A DNA stretch of 64,000 bases from Paulownia fortunei (taxonomy: Eukaryota > Streptophyta > Magnoliopsida > Lamiales > Paulowniaceae). Under the pieces are notes generated by a model. It saw only the letters and a list, made by a program, of their open reading frames with translations, was not told the DNA's origin and ran no database searches. The stretch is taken from positions 248,001 to 312,000 of the forward strand of contig CM033115.1 of NCBI GenBank assembly GCA_019321725.1, given 5' to 3'. Numbering within the stretch: the first letter of the stretch is position 1; each line of letters starts with the position of its first letter. The position numbers and the translations under genes are program-made. Below are positions 46,950-58,993 of this stretch, piece after piece.

Positions 46950-48842
46950 ATGGCGGTCATTGAAGATTCAAGTGTGCACAGGAAGAAATCAAGGGATGAC
47001 TTGGATGAGATACCAACATTCAATGTAGAAAATATGCAAAACAACACAAGAATTATCAATTATAGGTTTGTGCATTACCTTACTGTTGTGATTCTATGGA
47101 ATTACCTTTTTGCAATTCTCGTTTTATTAAACTGAATTATATGCTGTAACTTTGATGGCATCTGCATTTATGGAAAGTGAGTCATTTTGTTTGATGTTTG
47201 CTTTTCACCATGTATAACATCATCGTGCCTCAAAAATTCCCCTTGACAGCATGCTGAACTTGGGTTGTTTTTCTTCTTCTTTCAGCCGCACATTTATGTC
47301 TATCATAGGTGGAGTCGTTGCTGGAATATTGGGATTTACTGGCTTGATGGGATTTATCTTATATTTCCATCATGGCAATTACTACAGCAGGACTTGCTGC
47401 GAAGCCTGGGTTTTCAGTTCATATTTTGATAGCTGGAACCAGATTATACTTGATGGCATTCTAGGCGGGCTTATGGTATACATCTTTCTGTTTTCTTGGT
47501 TTCAATTCTGTACTTCCCATGATGATATTCCGTACCCATTTGTACATAATTCTTTCGGATGCTTATTATATGTGCAGACAGCAAAATAGTTTACCATGTA
47601 CCCTTGCACTAACAAAGCAATTGCAATTGGAGAAATCTTTTCGTTACTGAATTTTTCTTTTTTCATCTTTCCATGTCTCATACTTAAAAGAGACTATAGC
47701 AATTCTTGGCAAAAGAGATGTCTATTGTAATGCATACTACTGTTTGTTTCTATCCATTCTCATTCAATCTTCTTTCACATTGTCAGGGTATGGAAGAATG
47801 CAACACTTCACGAGAGCTAAAATTCTCATGTTAAATCTTTGTTACAATTTTTGTGCTACTATAATCCACCCAATTCTTGCTGCTTTTTGGGCTTTGAGGC
47901 TGCTTTTTGGGCTATGATTGGTGGTACTAGAGTCTAGAACCTAAGTTTAGATTATAGTAGCAGCTTGGCTTGCCAAGAATGATATATGATGCTTGGACTA
48001 CGATAAGTGTACTGATTAAAGTTATAAATGGTGGAAGACTTGGAATTTTGGTGGAATCAATGATTTTGGCCATATTTTTTTATGGTTGTAAATCACTTCT
48101 GAATACTGCTGATTATGCTGAATTTGATTATGATCTGGCACACTCTGTAGACATTGATATACCTGTTCATAGTGAGCTTCGAATTCATGATTATGATACC
48201 CTTCTACCGCTCCTTGCTCTTGTATTTGACAGAGTCAAAGTAAATTGGAGTTGGCCATGATGACCATCATTGGAAACTTGTGTCTTAAAAGGATGTGTTG
48301 CAGTTTTGCACCGTCGGTTTAGGGGTACTATTTACTGCAGTCCCTGGTAGGCTGGAATTTTTATAGTAGCTGCTAGTGATCCATGATTTGAATGGACCAA
48401 GTCAATTGAAATGAGAAAAAGAAGTTAGGGAGACCAGCAGCTGGTGAAAGTAGACAAGAGTCTAGAATCGAGTTCTTACAAGTTAGATTGCTTATAAGAA
48501 TATAGGACATTGTTAACAAGGCGAGAATTACTTATTACTTAGTTGAGTATCATAAGCAGTTCTAGTTGATTATCAAACATCTGGAGAATTCAAATGTTGA
48601 ACCTTTTTTGATTTTATAGATAATTGCTACTTAGATAAATCAGAAATTGTTGATTCCCCTAAATGTATGATTACAGCCATTATTTTGTGCTAGTTGCAAA
48701 AGATATGATGTCCCTATGGTGCATGTATTGTTTTTTCAATTGTGTTGATGTTATTTCATTTCTTATTTCGATGATGATACATCTAATTGTAGCTATTTTT
48801 ATGTCTTGCAGTCATTCGTGCTATTTTGGATGTATCCTTAAG
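46950..48842 (+). pseudogene. EMC6: EMC6 (ER membrane protein complex subunit 6) degenerate copy
   Basis: Three exons with good splice sites (46950-47065, 47286-47475, 48813-48842) give an open frame, but it departs from EMC6 in two places. After GFTGLMGFILYF the frame is lost for about 17 codons; the expected IMAITTAGLAAK-like sequence sits in another frame there. Frame then returns at SYFDSWNQIILDGILGGLM, which implies two indels that together restore phase. Exon 3 starts SFVLFW, as in the family, but stops three codons later, where EMC6 normally ends with about ten more residues. The 110-residue normal protein is a three-helix part of the EMC, the ER insertase for multipass membrane proteins. 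The second helix and the C-terminus are altered here, so a working product is unlikely. Intron 2 is 1.3 kb. Confidence 0.8.
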
Positions 48843-50533
48843 TGTTCTATGTTTATTTGTATTCAGACTCTCAGTCAATTTATTTTATTCCTCTTTCTGA
48901 GTGTTTTAGTTGAACTTCAAGATCCATGGTGTACTGACCCTTGATCCCTTTATGTTTTGTCTCAGTAATTAAGAAAAAATCATCTGCAACCTTGAGCCTG
49001 TTTTTCAGGATGATGGCATAAACTATTTCTAAAAGTTCCTATTCAGTTGCATACACCTCTGGATTGTCAACATTTACCATCAATTCTATTTATTGAAGTT
49101 TTAAGTTAAGGGATCATGTTGGCCAAAAGAATTCCAAAACCATACCAACTGAATGTGGTATATTAATTTCCGCCGCTGATAAGTACTATGAGTCACATTG
49201 ACTGTTTGCCAAACTGGTGCTTTTTCTTGGCTAGGAATAAGGTCCTTTTATATTTTACATTCTTTTTAAAACCCTCGCATCAGTTATTCCCACCTTTCCT
49301 TGAAATGGAAATGATTTGCCTATGACATCGTTCATATTTTCTGAAAAATCCAGGATGAAGGTTGTTGCAGTGCAGAGGGTGCCTGCAATGATACATGCAC
49401 TGTGTTTACTAATGTACCTCAAACGAGAAACACTCAACTTTGATTGGTAATTCAAGTTTTATTTTGTATGAATTGCTGGTCTGTAGAAACAGTTTCACTT
49501 CTGAGCAATCTAAAGTTAAATCAGCAGTGTAGATGATGAGAAGTGGTTATCTCACCTAGTGCTGGCAGACACTGCAATATCTACTTGGATTTCCTATTCA
49601 AATATTGTAGTGCCTTTTATCTTCGAGCAGTGATCTTCCAAATGCTCATCAATTCTATTTCTATATTATTATAAAATGGATATGCTAGTGCTTAGATGAC
49701 CCAAGTTTTATAATAAATCCTTAATTTTTTTCTAATTTATGTTTGGTTTAGATGGGTTGTCATGGATTCTTTTTATTTTTTGCAATAGTGAAAATTGATA
49801 TGAAATCTGAATTTGCGATTGAATTTAGCTTGAGACACCCAGAATAACAGTGCCCAAATGCTAGTTACTTTACATGTTGGTATAAAACAGAATTTCAAAG
49901 AAATAAATATACACATAAAAAGGGGAAAAAGAAAATACTTTGCTACGTCTACCAGTTTCTACTTTTTAAGTCTTCCTTTTCTTCTCAAAAATTAATGCAA
50001 ATTTTTGTTATTATCTTCATGAAATAATTCAACTGTCACAAAAGCTGACAAATTTGCGAGTCATTTCAGAACTTACAAGCAACAATAATCACTGGTAATT
50101 GGCAAACATAAATTGGGTTCCAATCCACTTACAGCCATAGGATTATAGGTTATAGGAGGTGAGTGGTGTTTCCACGTCCACCCAATCCATTCAAGAATTA
50201 CGCAAGCATGTCTCTTGATTGCCAACAGATCAACCATTAGACAATATCCAATATTGATTGACTGAAACTTTTTAACGGTACAAAATACTAACCTAGCCAA
50301 TTCAAAGCTAAACTAATAGTACTTGTAGCTTACAGTAAGCTAACCTAGAAAGTTTTCAAACTGACCGAACAACTTATATTATGCATTCAAAAGACAAAAT
50401 TAGACCCTAAGGACTGTGTACCATGATAATACAGAAAGGAAGAAGACAACAATGACGTACGCCCTTCCTCCTACAGTTATATGTAGATGGATTGAAAAGA
50501 GATCAACTGATGGAAATCCAGAGGATCAAAGCC
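48843..50533. other. Spacer with no supported gene
   Basis: AT-rich sequence. About 50300-50533 is probably the 3' untranslated region of the acidic-protein gene on the minus strand. No other coding signal is seen. Confidence 0.5.
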
Positions 50534-52529
50534 CTACCGCTTCGATGGTCTCTCGTCGTCCGCTCCACCATCACTATCATCTGAATCATCTTTGCCTGAT
50601 CGCTTCCTCTTTGGTGGTGCCTCGACTTTTCCACCAACATCCTCATCATCATCATCTTCATCTCCCTCACCATTCTCTTGTGGTTCAAAATCGCTTGCAT
50701 CTTCCTCATCCTCAGCACGACCTACTGGTCTGACTAGGTATTCTGTGCCCAGATCCTCCTGCATTAATAGCCATCACGAATAAATGAGAGCAGCCAAAAC
50801 TAGTTAACTGGGTATAAGGGGTACCAAATCTAGGTGATTTCTCCAACAGATACTTTCACAAGCAAATAAATTAGATAAAGACATTGTAAGCAGTGGGGAA
50901 ACAAATGTTATGTTTTACAACCAAAATAAAATACAGGAAAACACAGACACAACATGCCACAAATATCAAAAATAATAATTTTCCTCATTTCCAGCATTCA
51001 TACCAAAGCAAGCACCCTTAAACCAAAAAGCAAAAGTTCAGTTTTTCAACACTGCCTTACGCACGTGTGTCAACCCCAACAGGTGTTGTGTTTTTAACAT
51101 GGAAAAAGTTGTATTTGATGCAAAGACACCCACACCCACGTTTCACATTAACGGGACAGAAAGGAAGGCCAATATGTACACGATCAAATTGCTAGACAGA
51201 AGTGGTAGTGATGAAGAAAAGCATGAAAAAATTTAAAACCTCCCAACAGCACAAAATCAAACAAAAAACTCAGGCACAACATTGAAAAATCAATTAACAT
51301 TAAGTAATAAAAAGACCAAAAAATGAAGCCATAAATATTAATCACCAACTACTTGTAGATAACGAGAGCGCGAGCTATGAAAAAAATAATTTGCCAAAAG
51401 AAACATGAACACAATAGACGCTGGAGATCCGAGTCCACTAAGGTGGACATCACAGAGACTGCCAATAGTTCATGGAAAATCTTCAACTCAGGTATTATGA
51501 AGTTACATGTAGTGAAATTATTGGACCACCGAGTGCAACAGTACTAGATCTGAGATGGTACTGCCACACCAGCATCTATGGTATTACTATATCCATTGGG
51601 ACGATATTTTCTTAGTTCAAAACCAGCTAGACTTTCTAGATTTTCGACTCCCACAAAGTAATGTAATTTTACTCTTAATTTTGACACAGTTCGTATGACA
51701 AATAACATGAAAAAACTCCAGATCTAACTAATTTCGACAAGAATTCGACCCAAACAACAACAAAAAAACAGCAAATGCATAATCAAATTCACCAGAAACA
51801 TAAATAAGACACAAATACATGAACATACGCATACATATGGTGTTAAAAGAATTCAAAAAGTCAATCAAATATTAGCTCGAGTATGCACTAAAAAGCTTAA
51901 AAAGGTCTGCACAAACTCCAGATCTGACTAGTTCCGACAAAAGTTGAACCGAAACAACAACAAACTCCAACAAAAACCACAAAATCAGACAAAACAATAA
52001 GTAGAAACATAGGCAAATTCATAATAACGACGCTAAAAAAATCGATATACCAGCATATATTAGCTCGTATATGAACTAAAAACTTAATAATTCCTCAAAA
52101 ACTCCAGATCCAACTCTTTTCAACAATAAATTCCAACAAATAATACCAAACCAGGAAAATTAATGTTAACACAAAGAAATTCGTAAAACAAAAAAGCACA
52201 ACACGACTACCTACGAAACACACAAACAATATTACCTCTTCCTCCTCTTCGCCTTCTTCCTCATCATCATCATCATCATCTTCGTCATCGTCGTCGTCGT
52301 CGTCGTCGTCATCGTCGTCGCCTTCGTCATCTTCATTCTCTCCGTCTTCATCCTCCTCATCGTCGCCTTCAACAGACGATATCGGTGCCCTACCGCCGCC
52401 GCTATTCAACACTTCCTCCTCTTCCTCGTCCTCCTCGTCCTCGTCCTCCCCCTCTTCTTCGTCCTCATCGCCGTCATCATCACCGTCAATTTCCTGCTCA
52501 AATATTTTCTCCTCTTCAAACACCGCCAT
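50534..52529 (-). CDS. Highly acidic plant protein, nuclear-type, unknown function
   Basis: Two minus-strand exons, 52529-52236 and 50758-50534, join in phase to 172 residues across a 1.48 kb intron. Exon 1 opens MAVFEEEKIFEQEIDGDDDG and is then almost all Asp/Glu, including Asp runs of 12 and 6 coded by repeated GAC/GAT. Exon 2 starts EDLGTEYLVRPVGRAEDEED and has a basic PPKRKRSG patch that could act as a nuclear localisation signal, then a Ser/Asp CK2-type stretch and PSKR end. The EDLGTEYLVRP segment is, from memory, conserved in a small plant family whose database names (prothymosin-like, VHS3-like) reflect only acidity. A histone- or ribosome-assembly role is a guess. The start follows a long pyrimidine-rich leader; no TATA is clear. 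Confidence 0.82.
52255..52345 (-). repeat. Trinucleotide (GAT/GAC)n run coding poly-Asp
   Basis: The plus strand reads CATCAT... then CGTCGT..., which encodes Asp on the minus strand inside exon 1 of the acidic protein. Unit number is likely to vary between individuals without breaking the frame. Confidence 0.85.
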
Positions 52530-55055
52530 TATTTTCAGAAGAAATTCTACTTTATTTTTTATTTTTATTTTTTTGAAAATATTATGAAGAAAAAAAAGTG
52601 GGAAGAGAGAGGGGGGAACAGGGGAGGAGTGCTCTCTCAGGAGTGAAGAGGGTTGAGGGCGGGGGATTGATCTGGACCGTTGAATCTGGAAGACCACGAG
52701 GATCGATGACGTGGCGAGTAATCAAACGGTGTAAAACGGGCTCCGGGTTTCTGCTCGTGGGTTTTGCAAATGCGGCGCGCTATATTCTTTTTTCTTGTTA
52801 TTTTTGAGTCACGTGATTCGCGTGTGAGGGTATCTAGGGTTCAGCTACAATCAAGATACACAGCTGGGCTCAATCGGTACACAGTAGGCCCAATTATCTG
52901 TGGGCTACAAAAAATCTACTAATATAAAGCAGTTATTTACGCTGGCCTTAGGTAGCTAAAACGAGTTTAAAGACAATTTTAAGCCCATACAGCCTATTGT
53001 TTGAAACGGGCCTCTAAAGTTAAGGTGCATCAGGTTAGCCCAATATTTTAAAGGACAAAATCCACTTTTGCACAGGACCCTCCAAAATCTACAAAATAGC
53101 AAATATGCCCCTCAAATTGTGGATTGATATTAAGGATTTTAAATCCATAATAATAAATTTATTGATTTTGTTTGGATGGATTTAAAATTCTTGAACTCAT
53201 ATTTTGAAATATTTTTTGTATTATTGTAGTGGATTTCAAATCCATCTTATTTGAAATCATTTGAAATATTTTTCTCAAATCCTACCATTAAATCTAAATT
53301 TTTTCATCCAAATACAATATCAAGATGTCGCTCTGAAGTTTATTCCCCTTAGGCCAAGGAAATAATAATTCAACATTTTTGAAAGCCATGTAGAAGAATG
53401 AATCCACACTTATCCACAACATAACATAAGCATATTGCCTTTAAATGTAGGATAAAAATGAAAATAAATAAATAAATACTTTTCATATCTACACTTGAAT
53501 ATACATTTATTTGGTTCAGTACAAAGTCAACTATCTATTTTTTTTAACTAATTTATATACATTGATATTCTCATATAGAGTATACAACTTTCAAATACGT
53601 AACATGTCTCAAAATTCAAATTTTGATGGATATCTCAATATATAACCTTTATAAAAATAATCAAATTCAAATCAATTATGCACCGAGATAATAACTATTT
53701 TTGAAATGATAAGCGGCCACTTGGAACAGCAGCCTCCAATGGGTAGCTGGATATGTGCACATCCATTATTTAACAATATCAAATGCATTAAATATCCCTT
53801 TATCTTTTCAAAAAGTGGATTCAATCCCATTTAAGTGGTGACACAGAAACAGCAAAAAAAAAAAAAAAAAAAAAAAGGGGGGGCAATAATTTGTGAATGG
53901 GATAGAGAAAGAAATCAGATAACAATCATGTTCCCTTTTTTTTATGTTTTCTTTTGTTTATGTTCTTTGCACTAACAATGACACCCCCTAATTTGTTCTT
54001 TTGTTGTATATGTTGCAGTCACAAATGACACCTCTAATTCCTAATTAATTATGATGTAATAATATATTTGATTTTTTTTTCAAATATTAGTCAATTCTTG
54101 TTATTGATTTTCTTTATGTCAAATATAAAAAAAAAAAGAACTACCAGCATACCAACCTCTTTAGAGGTGACCATAAAAGTTCACTATAAAGAAGTATGAA
54201 TTGAATTATTAACATAATTCTCCATCATTCAAATGACTGGTTCACATTTATCATCATCCAAGGTTCTATCCAATAATTAGTGCTAAATAGAATAGTTAGA
54301 ATAATTTTGTTTTATTACAATAATTTGTTCTGCATCTTAATGAGTGAAAAGTGGGTGTAGATAAGATTTTATCTTCAAATCCTTACTCTGAAAATAATAA
54401 TTCATTGTAAATCACTAAAAGCAAAAAGAACTGTATCTATCTCCAAATCCATAATCTAAGCATAAAAATATTCTGTAAATCACTACAAGAACAAGGAATA
54501 CTAATTACAAGATTTCAAGTGATAAGAGTCAAAAGTTTTGACTATTTACACATGTTTATCTACAAAACGTTTTGTTTTGCCTCTCAATAAAGACTTTAAT
54601 AAGTTCAATAATTACAAAGTTTTTGTTTAAATTATTACTTTTGAAAACTAGTGATACGTGTACATTGAGAATTCGATGACAATAGAGATTGTCATTAATG
54701 AATCTGTGACAATTTATTTGTTATCTTGTATTGCATAACTGCAACATAATTTATTTGTCATTAATATAACATAACAAAAGTTATTACCACCTTATACATA
54801 TCACTAGCAATAACTTTATTATTGTCATTTAATATTTTGATAGTACGATTCTTTTTTCATGTAGTATATATCGACAATATCCAAGTCTCCAAATCTTAAA
54901 TTCAGATCTAAACGAAATTTACTATAGCTCAAATAGTCAAAAAAGAAAGGAGAGTAATTAATTAAATGCACCAAATCACTATTATTTAATCAATAATTAA
55001 TGATTAGGACAAAATATATCATAAAAAAATTCCTTGAACCCTTTTACAAGTCGCC
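52530..55055. other. Spacer with divergent promoters
   Basis: 52530-52800 is the leader and promoter of the acidic-protein gene (minus); a perfect CACGTG G-box lies at 52810-52815. 53040-55055 is AT-rich with poly(A) at about 53855-53876 and possible MITE sequence (listed separately). No gene is seen. Confidence 0.5.
53160..53330. mobile_element. Possible small MITE
   Basis: The ends carry TTGTTTGGATGGATTTAAA and, in reverse complement, TTGTATTTGGATGAAAAAATTTA, with palindromic ATTTCAAAT segments between. The size (about 160 bases), AT-richness and TTTGGATG ends suit a hAT-type miniature element. No clear target-site duplication was found. Confidence 0.35.
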
Positions 55056-55062
55056 TATATAA
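55056..55062 (+). promoter_or_regulatory. TATA box of the invertase-inhibitor gene
   Basis: TATATAA lies 127 bases upstream of the start codon, with a C-rich stretch after it and an A-rich leader directly before ATG. Confidence 0.6.
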
Positions 55063-55182
55063 GAGACCAAATCCCACCACCTTTTCTTTTAACACACTCT
55101 AATAGAATATTTCTTCATACTTCCCCAATCTTCCATCAAAAATCCATAACCACAATTGAGAAAATTTAAGGAAAAAAAAAAA

Positions 55183-55719
55183 ATGAAAATCCCAATCTCT
55201 GTTATTCTACTCATCTTCATGAATCTTCATGCCAACGCAATATCAGAACAAAAGGACCAAAAACTTATGGAAACCACATGCAAGAACACACCAAACTACC
55301 AGCTTTGCATCACCACCCTCCGGGCCAGCCGGGGGAGCGCCACCGCCGACGTGGCGGGGCTCGGCCTGATAATGGTGGGGGCTGTGAAGGCAAAGACCAA
55401 ACAAGCCCTGTCCGCCATCAACAAGCTCAGCAAGAGCGGCAACCCGAAGCTGTCACAGGCGCTGCAGCAGTGCACCGACGCTTATAATGCCGTGCTGAAA
55501 GCCGATGTACCGGAGGCGGTGGAGGCTCTGACGAAAGGAGACCCCAAATTTGCGGAAAATGGGATGGCGGACGCGGCGGTGGAGGCTGATAGTTGTGAGG
55601 GTGGTTTTGAAGGGGCTAAGTCGCCGTTGAGTGGGGTGAATAAAGCTGTGCGTGATCTTGCAGTAGTTGCCAGAGCTATTATCAGAAATTTGCTTCGACA
55701 GATTTTAATAAATAACTAA
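55183..55719 (+). CDS. Cell wall/vacuolar invertase inhibitor (C/VIF, PMEI superfamily)
   Basis: A single-exon gene of 178 residues. A signal peptide (MKIPISVILLIFMNLHANA, cleavage after about 19) sends it to the secretory route. The mature four-helix bundle has the two family disulphide pairs, Cys33-Cys42 in the N-terminal hairpin (CKNTPNYQLC) and Cys97-Cys138. PKF at residues 121-123 is the motif that enters the acid invertase active site in tobacco Nt-CIF. This argues for an invertase inhibitor over a pectin methylesterase inhibitor. It would block apoplastic or vacuolar GH32 acid invertase, not the GH100 neutral invertase at the left of this window. The coding sequence is far GC-richer than the flanks. 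The start is the ATG directly after the A-rich leader. Confidence 0.92.
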   Translation: MKIPISVILLIFMNLHANAISEQKDQKLMETTCKNTPNYQLCITTLRASRGSATADVAGLGLIMVGAVKAKTKQALSAINKLSKSGNPKLSQALQQCTDAYNAVLKADVPEAVEALTKGDPKFAENGMADAAVEADSCEGGFEGAKSPLSGVNKAVRDLAVVARAIIRNLLRQILINN

Positions 55720-57344
55720 ATACTTCCTTTATTTGTTCTATATTAGTTTTATATGGTTTTTGCTAATTATAAATTAGATGGTGATCTTTTGGAAGTTAAA
55801 ACAAACTGAAAGTTGTCGGGAATGAGAATCATAATTTATATTTATAAAAATTAACTTTCTTGGCTAAACTATAGTTGAAGTTTTCCGATTTTATCTCTTT
55901 TGTTGTTTGATAATTAGATGGTGATCTTTTGTTTATGGGGACAAGTTTGAGGTGTTTGGGTTTGAATTGCCGTACGAATAATCATTAAGGGAGTCGGATA
56001 AATTTTCAATTAATCAGAAGTTTCTTTTGCAGAATTCTGAATTTGGTGAATTAGATTTACACAAACTTGACGTTGACTCCAACACTAATTATAGCAAATA
56101 AGAAACAATAAGTGGATTATAATATAAGTGGATTGAGAACATCTGAATTATTAATCAATATGTCCCATTTATATCAAACCATGAATTTGTCCTCAAAGCT
56201 ACATACTCGAACAATCATCTCAATTTCATCAAGAAACTTAATTCCATTTAAAATGTAAAATAAAATTCTATATCAAATATAAATGTCAAGATCAGGTCTA
56301 AAACTCAATTACAATTAAAAACATGCATGAACATGGTGAAACTTACCATACCCAGGTGAAAATCAACAAAAGAATGAGCTTCAACCCATGTGCTTTAATT
56401 AATGTGTATATACTAAGCCAAGAATTCAGAAAGTATAAATAAAGCAAGTCGAAACATTGTACAGATCTTTGTTTCTTTTTTTTCATGCCAAGTCAATATG
56501 ATTTCAAAATTTAAAGCCCACCAAAGATATAACTCATTTCCTGGATCTAAGCACATGAATTCCTGAGTGGCAAACAGGGAGATCCCAGATATTAGGCAAG
56601 AAAATTCAACCTAAAACCTCACACTTCATGTTAGCCAGACATGAATGACTATAATAGGTACATTTACATACAGATATTTATAAGGGTGTGTGTGTGGGTG
56701 TGTGTGTGTGAGACCATGAGTGTATCCGTTGGATGACACAGGCCTCCCGGGAGCCACCCATATGTGGATTCTAAACACTGATTCACCGGGAGAGACCACA
56801 TAGGTATTATCTGGGAGAAGCTCTGATTTCATCAGTCATTGTAAACAAATAAATAAACACAATAAGCGGTGTTAACCTGTAAAAATCCTTCAAATAATTC
56901 CAAAATGTACTACAAACATTTCAAATGATCTTAGCATCAACTGAATGTCATTAAGACACATCCTAAGTCAGGTAATCTCAATGATGGACGTGATCAATGG
57001 CTTAAATTTGGACAAGAAAACCATCATGAAGAGCAGAACAGCTGCTGAGCCGGCAACTTGACATGCTTATAGCTAGATAAGATAAAGTTTCAACGTTTAT
57101 ATAGTATTGATCACTGTACAAGACATGTCTCATTTATCAAGTTTTGATATCAAGGGGCAACCATTGGTCTACAGTGACCAGCAATAAAGAGGCTCCAAGT
57201 CGAACTGTGAAGAGCCATCTGTTCCATGTTATCAAGCACAAAGTATAATGCCTCAGGATTTCTACATGATATAAAGCAGATATCATGCTGCACAAGTAGG
57301 ACTTCGACCGGAAACATGGCGAGAAACCAAGTCCCCATAACTTT
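55720..57344. other. Spacer between convergent genes
   Basis: AT-rich, with the inhibitor 3' untranslated region at the left and probably the 3' untranslated region of the membrane-protein gene at the right (about 56900-57344). A (GT)n run occurs at about 56687-56712. A minus-strand frame at 56626-56832 shows no recognisable product. Confidence 0.5.
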
Positions 57345-58993
57345 TTACTCAGTGGATATATTTTTTCCCTCATCCTTGTTATCCGAACCCGGAACCAGTT
57401 CCATTAGGCTGCAAAAAAAGGCAAATCCTCTATTGTTTTCAAACAACCACAGTGAAAACAATATGATGCTTTCCCAAGCGTAATACTTTTCTATGAGCAT
57501 AACCACAATGAAAACAATATGATCTTCACTTATACTCTTTTATGGAGAGATTAAGAAATCAGAAAAAGAACTAACTTGGGAGATCCAACATCAGACAATG
57601 CACGCAAGCTACCAGTGGATAAATTCCGATGGTCCTGAACAACAGCAATATTGCCCTCTGTTGCTCCATTTGATTTTGGTGAACTTGGGATGCCAATGGC
57701 TGAGCTGTTCCTCGGCAAAATTCCCGAAGGGTGGCAACCTAATGATATACCATGTTCACAAAATTGCAAGAAAGTATTTTAATAACCCTGTTCAAATACT
57801 AAAGTCTAGCAAGAATTTCTTATCTCACATGAGATCAAGGCATCCCCTTCATTAACAAATCTAAGTTATGCAGGACAAACATACAAGCTTTGATGAAAAA
57901 ATGAGGCTGGTGATGGTTATTTAAATTTATGAACCTTCAAGAGCACTGCTACATAAACCATCAGAAAATGCATATAGAAGGTTTGTTCACACTTCAATGT
58001 TGGATGCATTATACCTGCGTCCGTGCAAAACAAAACTATTACCCCACTTACAAACTTGAGGTATAAAAAGGACTAATAAGAAACGAATCATGTCTCCTCA
58101 TTTATATTGTTAATTACAATTGATTTTAGATATCCTCAGTCATGGTATGGAAAATTCATATATTGTTCAAGAGACCGCCCCTCAAGGGATCAGAACTGAG
58201 CAAAATAAGAAGATGAAAAGCATGGTCAAATAATTGTCCCTCGAGTCAGATTAATAGAACTGAAAAGCATCTTGGGTATACAAAATAGTCACCATATTTT
58301 TCCTAATAACAAGCAAAGCCTATGCAATAACTCATACCTAAACAAAGATCTCAAAAACCAATGAATTGGTCATGTTCTAGGACTTCAGGTAACAAGCATA
58401 TGCATAAAGAAGATTGATAGATCCCTTAGAAAAGGAGAGCATCAAATATGAGAATCAGTGAATGCATATTATATTAAATTCACAATCAGCGTAAAAAAAT
58501 TACCTTGAAAAATGACCACAATGCAAAAGAGAATGGTGAAGAGCATAGCTATCAAGTTGCCACTTGATGATGTCGAGGCCGACGATGCCTTTGCTGCTTT
58601 CATTTTCTTCAATACCTTCATTCGTTCAATCCTAGCACGTTTAATCATGGCAAGTTCAGAAATCTCTTTGATCAGCTTTTGGTCAGCCGCATCCAGTGAC
58701 AATCCTCTCGGAGGGCGTGGAGGTTTAGGAGGCTTCTTAACACTCATTGACATGCGCTTTTCCTTCTTAGTGTTCTTCCCTGAATCTGGAGAAATCCCAC
58801 CAACATTTTTCGCATTGCTGGACAGGCTTACTGAGTTTTCATGCTTGGCTAATTCATCTACACTCATAGGCATACCACAGACCACGAAGGAAAATATATT
58901 TCCAGCCTTATCATCTGAAACGTCAGGACTTCCGGCTTCTTTGATCGTATCCACACAGCTCTCAATATCAATGACAATGTCTCTTTCTTTCAT
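57345..58993 (-). CDS. Conserved plant single-pass membrane protein, unknown function
   Basis: Three minus-strand exons (58993-58504, 57738-57576, 57408-57345) join in phase to 238 residues. Order: an acidic N-terminus MKERDIVIDIESCVDT, a Ser/Asp-rich region, a basic proline motif (KKPPKPPRPPRG, 86-97), then a charged helix LIKEISELAMIKRARIERMK (107-126), Lys/Ala- and Ser-rich linker, and one hydrophobic segment NLIAMLFTILFCIVVIFQG (146-164). The rest is Ser/Pro/Asn-rich and ends in an acidic tail DNKDEGKNISTE. The single hydrophobic helix and lack of a signal peptide suggest a type II or tail-region anchored protein. The pattern is familiar from uncharacterised plant proteins, but I know no assigned function. 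A leader intron is likely (donor near 59598), with a TATATATA stretch near 59740. Confidence 0.82.

Noticed and set aside
49255..49455. 66-residue minus-strand frame downstream of the EMC6 copy
   Set aside because: No family resemblance or splice signals; similar short frames are frequent here by chance.
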